Shown here: piece after piece, positions 51,097 to 58,878 of the stretch
Position numbering within the stretch: position 1 is the stretch's first letter
How the letters are laid out: every line of letters starts with the position of its first letter
From: Oscillospiraceae bacterium
GTDB lineage: Bacteria > Bacillota > Clostridia > Oscillospirales > Ruminococcaceae
DNA: 64,000 bases
NCBI GenBank assembly: GCA_009777635.1
Contig: WRLK01000002.1
Location: 1-64,000, forward strand
Reading direction: 5' to 3'
The notes under the pieces: model-generated
Database searches by the model: none
Seen by the model: the letters and a program-made list of their open reading frames with translations, nothing else
What the model was told of the DNA's origin: nothing
Translations under genes and position numbers: made by a program

Positions 51097-52650
51097 ATGA
51101 AATGTATACATTGTAAATCCGACATGCCCGCCAAAAGCTCCGAAAGCACGGCGATATGCCCGGCATGCGGGAAATACTCGGCTCCGGAGGGTTTTGTCCT
51201 AGACGGCGCGAGCGGGCTGTATAAAATAACGGCTCAGGGCAGCGACAGCAAAACGGGCGAGCCGATCAGCATTGTCACATGGCTCGATCCCGCGACCGGT
51301 AAGTACGCGCAGGATATAACCCCCGCGGAAAAACAGGCTGACGCTGAAGCCGGGCCAAAACCGCCGCCGGCAAAGAAAAAACGTCCGGTTTCTTTCTTTG
51401 CCGTTCAGCTTGCGACGGTTGCCGTCATAGCGCTTTTTGCCGCGGGCTTTCACTATTTCGGCTATAATATCGGGCAAACATTTGCTTTTCTTCAAAGCCA
51501 ATTTGTTACGCAGGACGTGACAGCTCTCCCTCAAGGCGCAGATATCCCGGCATTTTTGCCGGTAGAGCCGACTGCCCCGGTAATGGAGGCCTCCCAAGAA
51601 CTCGAAGCGCCTGAAGCCGGGGAAGATGATGCACCGGCTGAAGATCAGGCGGAGGAGCGTATTCCGCTGCAAGCTTCCCGCGTGAATTTTTACAATGTTT
51701 TCGCGAACGTGAACCCGTTTTACACAAGGGCCGCGCAGGACCAGAACTATGTCTGGTTCCTTCCGGCGGGCGATATCCACCCCTTTGCGCAGCTAACCGA
51801 TCTGATGTATGTGGACCCCGATAATCCGGAGCCTCTTCCCGTCCCGAATCTGTGGCCCGGTGAAAGCAGCGTCTATTCGTTTGTACTTTTTAACGACGGC
51901 GTCGTCGTGTGCGCCAAAAGGCCGGATGCGGAAGGCTACGGCTTTTACCTCTCCGACAAAGCCGGGATTGACGAGCCGGAGCTTTTATTTGCAAAAAACG
52001 AGCCCGCGTATATGGTAGTATACCGTGAAGCAGTATACGCGCTTTTCCCTGACGCAAAGCAGCTTGTGGAGTTTGATCCTGAAAACGGCGGCAGGGCGAA
52101 AACCATAAGCATGCCGATCGAATCGATAAACGGGCTTTTCGCCGAGTACCTGCCGGAATTCTCGATTGTTGACGGTTACATCTATTACGGCCTTTCCTAC
52201 CGGAACGGGCAGAACATCGAATATGAGCGCAGGAGCCTTGATACCGCGGAAAAGATTTCGGCCTTCAGCCCAAGCACCCTCGGTGAGATATGGACGGTAA
52301 ATCCCGTATGGGATACCGACGGAAATGTCTATTACGGGCGGTATGACTTTGACGCGGGCACATATTCCGTGAAGACGGCAAAGCCGGACGGCGTCGTTTC
52401 GGAGATCGCGCGGTTTAGAATTTCACGCGGTATCCCGCCGCTTTTAGCCGGCGTTGGGTTTAAGAGCCTTGTCGCCGAAACCGGTGAGCGGACTTATTCG
52501 CGCAAGAGCTTCGGCACGCTTGAACAGGAGCAGGAGGCCATATTCAGTTCAAGGCCATACGCCGCAACACGCGATTACCTGATCGCCGACGGCGGTCTTT
52601 ACAGGCTGTCCGACCTTGGGTTCATCTCGTACACTCCTGCCGCGATTTAG
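51097..52650 (+). CDS. Zinc-ribbon membrane protein with outer propeller, third of three
   Basis: 517 residues from the ATG at 51097 (AGGAGCC upstream); the longer frame lies within the previous gene. Zinc ribbon MKCIHCKSDM...CPACGKY at 1-27, a Lys/Pro stretch, one membrane segment (FFAVQLATVAVIALFAAGF, about 95-113), an acidic linker and an outer domain with repeated strand pairs (GYIYYGLSYRNGQ, GNVYYGRYDFDAGTYSV) as in beta-propellers. Same layout as its two upstream neighbours: ribbon or basic start, anchor, propeller. No recognised enzyme domain. Confidence 0.75.
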   Translation: MKCIHCKSDMPAKSSESTAICPACGKYSAPEGFVLDGASGLYKITAQGSDSKTGEPISIVTWLDPATGKYAQDITPAEKQADAEAGPKPPPAKKKRPVSFFAVQLATVAVIALFAAGFHYFGYNIGQTFAFLQSQFVTQDVTALPQGADIPAFLPVEPTAPVMEASQELEAPEAGEDDAPAEDQAEERIPLQASRVNFYNVFANVNPFYTRAAQDQNYVWFLPAGDIHPFAQLTDLMYVDPDNPEPLPVPNLWPGESSVYSFVLFNDGVVVCAKRPDAEGYGFYLSDKAGIDEPELLFAKNEPAYMVVYREAVYALFPDAKQLVEFDPENGGRAKTISMPIESINGLFAEYLPEFSIVDGYIYYGLSYRNGQNIEYERRSLDTAEKISAFSPSTLGEIWTVNPVWDTDGNVYYGRYDFDAGTYSVKTAKPDGVVSEIARFRISRGIPPLLAGVGFKSLVAETGERTYSRKSFGTLEQEQEAIFSSRPYAATRDYLIADGGLYRLSDLGFISYTPAAI

Positions 52651-52699
52651 GGTCTGCTGACATATATACCCTTGATTAAGATATGAGGGGAGGTGCAAT

Positions 52700-52867
52700 A
52701 TGAAAATAAAAATATTTCAAGCCGGGTCCGAGAAAAAGCTGGAGAAGAACGTAAACGATTTTATCGCCCAAGACAGCGTCAAAGTATTGGAGCTTCAATA
52801 TTCTTCATCCTTTGGCGGTCTTTCCGTAATGGTCGTTTATGAGGAGCGCGAAAATAACGCGTATTGA
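52700..52867 (+). CDS. Cse60-like small sporulation protein
   Basis: 55-residue protein (MKIKIFQAGSEKKLEKNVND...). The pattern MKIKIF, a KxLEKxVNxFI helix, then VKVLELQYSSSFGGLSVMVVYEE matches the short Cse60 family of sporulation-expressed proteins. ATG at 52700 follows GGGGAGGTG. It ends 30 bases before the RNase P RNA gene and probably belongs to the propeller operon. Confidence 0.75.
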   Translation: MKIKIFQAGSEKKLEKNVNDFIAQDSVKVLELQYSSSFGGLSVMVVYEERENNAY

Positions 52868-52897
52868 TTTTAACTTTCTTTTATGTTATGATGAACC

Positions 52898-53248
52898 GCG
52901 AGCAAGCAAGGTGGCGGCGCGGATATACCGCGAGGAAAGTCCGGGCACCGCAGGGCAGGATAGCTGTTAACGGCAGCCGAAGGCGACTTCAGGGCCAGTG
53001 CAACAGAAAATTACCGCCGGTATAGTCGTTTAACCTAAACGACTGTACCGGTAAGGATGAAAAGGCGAGGTAAGAGCTCACCAGGGCATGGGCGACCATG
53101 CCGCTGTGTAAACCCTATCCGGTGCAACACCAAGTGGGTCGAAACGGTTGCCCGCCGTGACCCGAAAGCGTGGCTTGACGCTTACCGGCGACAGTAAGCG
53201 CAGATAGATCGTCACCAAATACAGAACCCGGCTTATATGCTTGGTCGC
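52898..53248 (+). ncRNA. rnpB: RNase P RNA, type A
   Basis: Catalytic RNA that trims the 5' ends of tRNA precursors. The diagnostic GAGGAAAGTCCGGGC near 52930 and the 3' block AGATAGATCGTCACC...ACAGAACCCGGCTTA are present. P1 is formed by GCGAGCAAGCA at the 5' end and TGCTTGGTCGC at the 3' end. The overall layout is the bacterial type A form. A terminator follows. Confidence 0.96.
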
Positions 53249-53252
53249 AAAC

Positions 53253-53284
53253 GGCGCATCGCGAATCGGTGCGCCATCTTTTAT
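53253..53284 (+). terminator. Terminator of rnpB
   Basis: GGCGCATCG / TCGGTGCGCC stem with a CGAA loop, followed by ATCTTTTAT. Confidence 0.8.
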
Positions 53285-53318
53285 ACCCTAACCATTAATG
53301 TAATATAATACAATTTTA

Positions 53319-53333
53319 AGAATATTTATTCAT
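53319..53333. promoter_or_regulatory. Candidate ArgR (ARG box) site
   Basis: AGAATATTTATTCAT closely fits the ARG-box half-sites TGAAT...ATTCA, and it lies 7 bases upstream of the arg promoter -35. Arginine repression through ArgR is inferred. Confidence 0.6.
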
Positions 53334-53340
53334 TTGGGTA

Positions 53341-53369
53341 TTGATTTGTTTGATCTAATATAGTATAAT
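53341..53369 (+). promoter_or_regulatory. Promoter of the arginine operon
   Basis: TTGATT, 17-base spacer, TATAAT at 53364-53369; argC begins at 53418. Confidence 0.75.
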
Positions 53370-53417
53370 CATACATAACGTATATACTAAACTCCAAGTC
53401 TGAGAGGAGCTTTAAGT

Positions 53418-54452
53418 TTGATAAAAGCCGGAATCATAGGAGCAACGGGATACGCGGGGCTTGAAATCACACGCCTGCTTTTAGGGCATCCCAAAGCCGA
53501 AATTACCGCTGTAAGCTCTGTCAGCTTTACAGGCAGTAAGCTTCAGGAGGTCTATCCTTCCATGCGCGGCATTTTTGAAATGACGCTTCAGGACGACAGG
53601 GCCGTCATAGAAAAAAGCGACGTCGTGTTCGCATCGCTTCCCCACGGGCTTTCAGAGGGCATCGCGGCGGAGTGCTATGATAGCGGCAAGCTTTTCATCG
53701 ATATGGGGGCCGATTTCAGGCTCAAAAACGAAGACGACTACAAGCAGTGGTATGATGGCGCGTACCAATCGAAAAAACTGCATGAAGAAGCCGTATACGG
53801 CTTGCCGGAGTTGTTCCGCGAGAGGATAAGCGGCGCCAAAATCATTGCGAATCCCGGATGTTACCCGACCTCCGTCGCTCTTGGGCTTGCGCCTCTGCTT
53901 AAAGCAAACGCGATAGATTTGAGAAATATCATCATCGACTCAAAATCCGGCGTCACGGGCGCCGGCAGGACCCTTTCGCAAAACACGCATTTTCCTGATT
54001 GCAACGAGGCTTTTGCGCCTTATAAGGTCGCTGTGCATCGACACACGCCGGAAATGGAACAGACGCTTTCTGAAATTTCCGGTGAAAAGGTCACGGTAAC
54101 GTTTGTTCCGCACCTTTTGCCGATAAACAGGGGAATCCTCTCAACCGTCTACACAATCCCGCACGACAAGCTTTCGGCGGAGGAATTATACGAAAAATTC
54201 AGCGCATTCTACAATATGGATAAATTCGTTAGAATATTACCATTAGGAGAAACAGCGAACCTGAAGAACGTAAAATACTCGAATTACTGCGATATTTCCC
54301 TTCATTTAGACGAACGTTGCGGCCGCGTGATCATCGTCTCAGCGATCGACAACATGGTAAAGGGCGCGGCGGGGCAGGCCGTGCAGAATATGAACGTCGC
54401 CTGTGGATTTGAAGAGGATTTAGGACTTTTATTGATTCCGCCGGCATTTTAA
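53418..54452 (+). CDS. argC: N-acetyl-gamma-glutamyl-phosphate reductase
   Basis: 344 residues. NADPH-dependent reduction of acetylglutamyl phosphate, third step of arginine synthesis. IKAGIIGATGYAGLEITRLL is the nucleotide loop; the catalytic Cys is in ANPGCYPTSVALGL, and SGVTGAGR and VHRHTPEMEQ follow. The start is TTG after GAGAGGAGC. First gene of argCJBDF. Confidence 0.97.
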   Translation: MIKAGIIGATGYAGLEITRLLLGHPKAEITAVSSVSFTGSKLQEVYPSMRGIFEMTLQDDRAVIEKSDVVFASLPHGLSEGIAAECYDSGKLFIDMGADFRLKNEDDYKQWYDGAYQSKKLHEEAVYGLPELFRERISGAKIIANPGCYPTSVALGLAPLLKANAIDLRNIIIDSKSGVTGAGRTLSQNTHFPDCNEAFAPYKVAVHRHTPEMEQTLSEISGEKVTVTFVPHLLPINRGILSTVYTIPHDKLSAEELYEKFSAFYNMDKFVRILPLGETANLKNVKYSNYCDISLHLDERCGRVIIVSAIDNMVKGAAGQAVQNMNVACGFEEDLGLLLIPPAF

Positions 54453-54478
54453 GAATTGTTATGACAGGAGGTTTTCGT

Positions 54479-55699
54479 ATGGATATAAAACAGGTTTCCG
54501 GAGGAGTCTGCGCGCCGCAGGGATTTGTGGCGGCGGGTATAAATTGCGGCATCACCGCACGGCAGGAGAAAAAAGACCTTGCGCTGATCTTCTCTAAAGC
54601 CGAAGCGACGGCCGCCGCCGTTTATACTAAGAACCAAGTCCGGGCGGCGCCGGTCATCGTTACAAAATCGAATTTGGAAAACGGGCGCGCTCAGGCGGTC
54701 ATCTGCAATTCGGGAAACGCGAACGCCTGCAATACGGACGGAGAAAAGTCGGCGCTTGAAATGTGCGCATTGGCGGCGGAGCAGCTCAATATTACCCCGC
54801 AGGAGGTCATCGTCGCGTCAACAGGCGTGATTGGGCAGAAGCTCAATATTGACTGCATCAAAAACGGCGTACCTGAGCTTTCCGCAAAGCTTTCCGAAAC
54901 CGGAAGCAATGACGCGGCCCACGCCATCATGACGACCGATACGGTCATGAAGGAGATCGCGGTGTCGTTTACTCTGGGCGGAAAAGAGTGCAAAATCGGC
55001 GGGATCGCAAAGGGAAGCGGCATGATACACCCGAATATGGCGACGATGCTCGCGTTTTTTACAACAGACGCCTGCGTCTCATCCGGGATGCTTAAGAAAG
55101 CCCTCAATAATGCCGTCGAAAGCACGTTTAACATGATCAGCGTCGACGGCGATACTTCAACGAACGACATGGCGTGCATAATCGCGAACGGGCTTCTCAA
55201 TAACGATGAAATTACCGGTGAAAATGAAGATTTCGAAGCGTTTTCGTTTGCGCTGATGTACTGCTGCATCTACCTTGCGCGGATGATGGCGAAGGACGGC
55301 GAAGGCGCCACAAAGCTGATTGAATGTACCGTTGACGGCGCTTTCGATGAAAACGCCGCAAGGGCGCTTGCAAAGTCGGTGGTTTCGTCAAGCTTGTTTA
55401 AAGCGGCCATGTTCGGCGCCGACGCGAACTGGGGCAGGGCGCTGTGCGCGCTCGGTTACGCCGGCGTGAGCTTCGATCCGAAAAAGGTATGGGTAAAATT
55501 CAAATCGGAAGCAGGCGAAATCCTTGTCTGCGAAAACGGCTCCGGCGTTGATTTTGACGAGGATAAAGCAAAGGAAATCCTGTCTGAGAAGGAGATTGAG
55601 GTTGTGATACTGATGAATCAAGGCAGCGGCTCCGCCGTCGCGTGGGGCTGTGATTTGAGTTATGATTACGTTAAGATAAACGGGGATTACAGGTCATGA
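54479..55699 (+). CDS. argJ: Bifunctional ornithine acetyltransferase / N-acetylglutamate synthase
   Basis: 406 residues from the ATG at 54479, 7 bases after ACAGGAGG. Moves the acetyl group from acetylornithine to glutamate, allowing the cyclic arginine pathway. GGVCAPQGFVAAGINCGI is typical. The autocleavage site is in HPNMATMLAFFTTDA, where the Thr becomes the nucleophile of the beta chain. Later motifs include SVDGDTSTNDMA and ANWGRALCALGY. Overlaps argB by 4 bases. Confidence 0.96.
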   Translation: MDIKQVSGGVCAPQGFVAAGINCGITARQEKKDLALIFSKAEATAAAVYTKNQVRAAPVIVTKSNLENGRAQAVICNSGNANACNTDGEKSALEMCALAAEQLNITPQEVIVASTGVIGQKLNIDCIKNGVPELSAKLSETGSNDAAHAIMTTDTVMKEIAVSFTLGGKECKIGGIAKGSGMIHPNMATMLAFFTTDACVSSGMLKKALNNAVESTFNMISVDGDTSTNDMACIIANGLLNNDEITGENEDFEAFSFALMYCCIYLARMMAKDGEGATKLIECTVDGAFDENAARALAKSVVSSSLFKAAMFGADANWGRALCALGYAGVSFDPKKVWVKFKSEAGEILVCENGSGVDFDEDKAKEILSEKEIEVVILMNQGSGSAVAWGCDLSYDYVKINGDYRS

Positions 55700-56562
55700 T
55701 AGAGCTTTCAAACGCGGTTAAGGCGGACGTTTTGATCCAGGCCCTGCCGTATATCCAGAAATATTTCGGCAAGATCGTAGTCGTAAAATACGGCGGCAAC
55801 GCGATGATCGACGAGGATTTAAAGCAAGCCGTGATGAACGACATCGTGCTGCTTTCGCTGATCGGTATCAAAGTCGTGCTTGTCCACGGCGGCGGCCCCG
55901 AAATCACCGAGATGATGGACAAAATCGGCCTTGAGTCAAAATTTGAGGGTGGGCTCAGACAAACCGACGGCGAAGCGATCAAGGTCGTACAGATGGTTCT
56001 CAGCGGAAAAACAAACAAAGACCTAGTCTACCGCCTGCAGTTAAGCGGCGGCAAAGCTATCGGCATCTGCGGCATAGACGGCGGCATGATCAAGGCCGAA
56101 AAGCTTAACAGCGAGTATGATCTCGGTTATGTCGGCGAGATTTCCGGGATTGACTCCGGCATCATAACGGACCAGCTTGAGCGCGGGTATATCCCCGTTA
56201 TCGCGACGCTCGGGTGCGATGGCAACGGCAATATCTACAACATCAACGCCGACACCGCCGCCGCGAGAATCGCAAGCGATCTAAACGCCGAAAACCTAAT
56301 CCTGATGACGGACATCCGCGGCCTTTTAAACGACAGGGACGACGAATCGACGCTGATACCCGTCGTGCACATCAGCGAGGTGCCGTCGCTTATAAAACAG
56401 GATATCATCACGGGCGGCATGATTCCCAAGATCGAAAGCTGCGTGGAGTCAGTTAGGCGGGGCGTGAACAAGGCGTTTATCATAGACGGGCGCATACCGC
56501 ACTCCATTTTGATAGAAATGATGACGGATGAGGGCATCGGCACGATGTTTACAAAAGATTAG
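55696..56562 (+). CDS. argB: Acetylglutamate kinase
   Basis: 288 residues. Phosphorylates N-acetylglutamate. VVVKYGGNAMIDEDLK, VLVHGGGPEI, GGLRQTDGEAI, VIATLGCDGNGNIYNINADTAA, LMTDIRGLL and GGMIPKIESC are the family motifs. The N-terminal helix (about 20 residues) is of the arginine-inhibitable type, so end-product inhibition is likely. ATG overlaps the argJ stop. Confidence 0.97.
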   Translation: MIELSNAVKADVLIQALPYIQKYFGKIVVVKYGGNAMIDEDLKQAVMNDIVLLSLIGIKVVLVHGGGPEITEMMDKIGLESKFEGGLRQTDGEAIKVVQMVLSGKTNKDLVYRLQLSGGKAIGICGIDGGMIKAEKLNSEYDLGYVGEISGIDSGIITDQLERGYIPVIATLGCDGNGNIYNINADTAAARIASDLNAENLILMTDIRGLLNDRDDESTLIPVVHISEVPSLIKQDIITGGMIPKIESCVESVRRGVNKAFIIDGRIPHSILIEMMTDEGIGTMFTKD

Positions 56563-56571
56563 GAGGCCGCT

Positions 56572-57795
56572 ATGTATTTCTCGGAGCTTAAAAAACTTGA
56601 CAAACAATATATCGCAAACACATACAACCGCAGCGAGCTTGCCGCTGTAAGCGGTTTTGGCGCCGAATGCGCCGATTTCTCGGAGATTCGGTACATTGAT
56701 TTTTCATCGGGGATAGGTGTAAACAGCTTGGGCTTTACAGATAAAGGCTGGGTAGACGCCGTAAAAGAGCAGCTCGATAAACTGGGGCACATCTCGAACC
56801 TGTACTATACGCAGCCGCAGGTGGCGCTTGCAAAGGCGCTGTGCGAGCGCACCGGAATGTCGCGCGTATTTTTCGCAAACTCCGGCGCAGAGGCAAACGA
56901 GGGCGCCATCAAAACCGCGCGTAAATATGCAAGCGACAAGTACGGCGGCGAACGTTATGAAATTATCACGCTGGAAAACTCATTTCATGGGCGCACGGTC
57001 ACGACGCTTGCGGCGACGGGGCAGGATGCGTTCCACAAGAATTTTGGGCCGTTCACCCCGGGATTTGTCCACGCGAATGCGAATGACGCTGATGACTTGA
57101 TTTCAAAGGTGAGCGATAAGACATGCGCCATTATGATTGAGTGCATCCAGGGCGAGGGCGGCGTGATACCGCTTCAAAAATGCTTTATCAAGGCCATAGC
57201 CGAAGTCTGCCGCGAAAGGGATATCCTGCTTATCACCGACGAGGTGCAGACCGGCGTGGGAAGAACGGGAAAATTTTTATGCGGTCAGCATTTCGGCGTA
57301 AAGCCGGATATCGTAACGCTTGCGAAAGGGCTTGGCGGCGGGCTTCCGATTGGGGCTGTGCTGTTTTCCGAAAAGACAAAGGACACGCTCGGCTTCGGCG
57401 ACCACGCGACGACCTTCGGCGGCAACCCAATCGTATGCGCAGGGGCCATGCGGGTCGTGGAGGCGATAGACGGTAAATTCCTTGATGAGGTCGTGGAAAA
57501 AGGCGCTTACATCGAAGAGGTGTTACTTAAAATGCGCGGTGTAAAATCCGTCGGCGGCAAGGGCCTTATGCTCGGCATTGAGCTTGATGAGCCGCTCAGC
57601 TCCGCTGAAACCGCTTCGGAATGCCTTAAGAACGGGCTTCTTATTTTAACGGCGAAGCACAAGCTTAGGATGCTGCCGCCGCTTATCATCGGTAAAAAGG
57701 AAATCGACGCGGGCCTTAAGATTTTACAACGCGTGCTGTGCGAAATCCTTGACAGGCCCGAAGAAACCGAAAACGAAAGGGATGGACATATTTGA
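56572..57795 (+). CDS. argD: Acetylornithine aminotransferase
   Basis: 407 residues; class III PLP aminotransferase making N-acetylornithine. FANSGAEANEGAIKTARKY, LENSFHGRTVTTLAATGQ, EGGVIPL, LLITDEVQTGVGRTGKF, and the PLP Lys in TLAKGLGGGLPIGAV. ATG follows AGGAGGCCGCT, 10 bases after argB. Confidence 0.96.
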   Translation: MYFSELKKLDKQYIANTYNRSELAAVSGFGAECADFSEIRYIDFSSGIGVNSLGFTDKGWVDAVKEQLDKLGHISNLYYTQPQVALAKALCERTGMSRVFFANSGAEANEGAIKTARKYASDKYGGERYEIITLENSFHGRTVTTLAATGQDAFHKNFGPFTPGFVHANANDADDLISKVSDKTCAIMIECIQGEGGVIPLQKCFIKAIAEVCRERDILLITDEVQTGVGRTGKFLCGQHFGVKPDIVTLAKGLGGGLPIGAVLFSEKTKDTLGFGDHATTFGGNPIVCAGAMRVVEAIDGKFLDEVVEKGAYIEEVLLKMRGVKSVGGKGLMLGIELDEPLSSAETASECLKNGLLILTAKHKLRMLPPLIIGKKEIDAGLKILQRVLCEILDRPEETENERDGHI

Positions 57796-58706
57796 AGCAC
57801 CTGTTAAAGCTTTTAGACCTTACAACCGAGGAGATTATCGATATTTTAAACCTTGCCGACCAGCTTAAGTACGAGAGCAAGCACGGTATCCCGCACCATC
57901 ATCTAAAAGGGAAAACGCTCGGTATGATATTCCAAAAGTCGTCTACGCGCACGCGCGTCTCGTTTGAGGTCGGGATGGTTCAGCTTGGCGGCTACCCGCT
58001 GTTTCTTTCCGCAAACGATTTACAGATTGGGCGCGGCGAGCCGGTTCAGGACACGGCGCGCGTGCTGTCGCGTTTCCTCGACGCAATCATGATCCGCACG
58101 TTCGCGCAACAGGAGGTCGAGGATTTAGCCAAATACGGCGCGATACCCGTCATCAACGGGCTGACCGATTCGTTCCATCCATGCCAAGTACTCGCGGACC
58201 TTATGACCATACGCGAGCACAAGGGCAAGCTTGAGGGCCTAAAGCTATGTTATATCGGAGACGGCAACAACATGGCGAATTCGCTTACCGTCGGCGGGCT
58301 TAAAACCGGCATGGAGGTTTCAATCGCCACCCCGAAAGGATACGAGCCCGCCGGGACGGTGCTTGATTTCGCAAAGGGGTTCGGTGAAAAGTTTAAGCTT
58401 GTAAACGATATCTTTGAAGCGGCGAAAGACGCGGACGTCGTCGTCACGGACGTTTGGGCGTCCATGGGGCAGGAGGGCGAAGCCGAAGCAAGGCAAAAGG
58501 CGTTTGCTGGATTCCAGGTAAACAAGGAGCTTCTAAAAGCCGCAAAGCCTGATGTAATGGTGCAGCATTGCTTGCCGGCGCACCGCGAGGAGGAGATTAC
58601 CACGGAGGTTTTTGAAATGCACATAGACGAAATCCTTGATGAAGCTGAAAACAGGCTCCACGCGCAGAAAGCGGTCCTTGTAAAGCTCTTAAATCCCGAC
58701 GTATAG
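57792..58706 (+). CDS. argF: Ornithine carbamoyltransferase
   Basis: 304 residues. Forms citrulline from ornithine and carbamoyl phosphate. Phosphate site FQKSSTRTRVSFEVGM, PVINGLTDSFHPCQVLADL, GDGNNMANSL, TDVWASMGQE, and the Cys motif HCLPAHREEEI. TTG start after AAAGGGA, overlapping argD by 4 bases. Last gene of the arg operon; argG and argH are elsewhere. Confidence 0.97.
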   Translation: MKHLLKLLDLTTEEIIDILNLADQLKYESKHGIPHHHLKGKTLGMIFQKSSTRTRVSFEVGMVQLGGYPLFLSANDLQIGRGEPVQDTARVLSRFLDAIMIRTFAQQEVEDLAKYGAIPVINGLTDSFHPCQVLADLMTIREHKGKLEGLKLCYIGDGNNMANSLTVGGLKTGMEVSIATPKGYEPAGTVLDFAKGFGEKFKLVNDIFEAAKDADVVVTDVWASMGQEGEAEARQKAFAGFQVNKELLKAAKPDVMVQHCLPAHREEEITTEVFEMHIDEILDEAENRLHAQKAVLVKLLNPDV

Positions 58707-58727
58707 CATAAAAGCCCGTTACACATT

Positions 58728-58764
58728 AAACTCCACCGGAAAATCATATCCGGTGGAGTTTTTA
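58728..58764 (+). terminator. Terminator of the arginine operon
   Basis: 13-base stem AAACTCCACCGGA / TCCGGTGGAGTTT with an 8-base loop and following T-run. Confidence 0.9.
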
Positions 58765-58878
58765 TATTGGCTAACAATTTCTGGAGTGCCGGATTAAAAG
58801 TATTATAAAAAATATTAACGTATATAATAAGCTTATATCAATTTACAGGTTCTAAAATCAAATGATTGGATTTATAAA

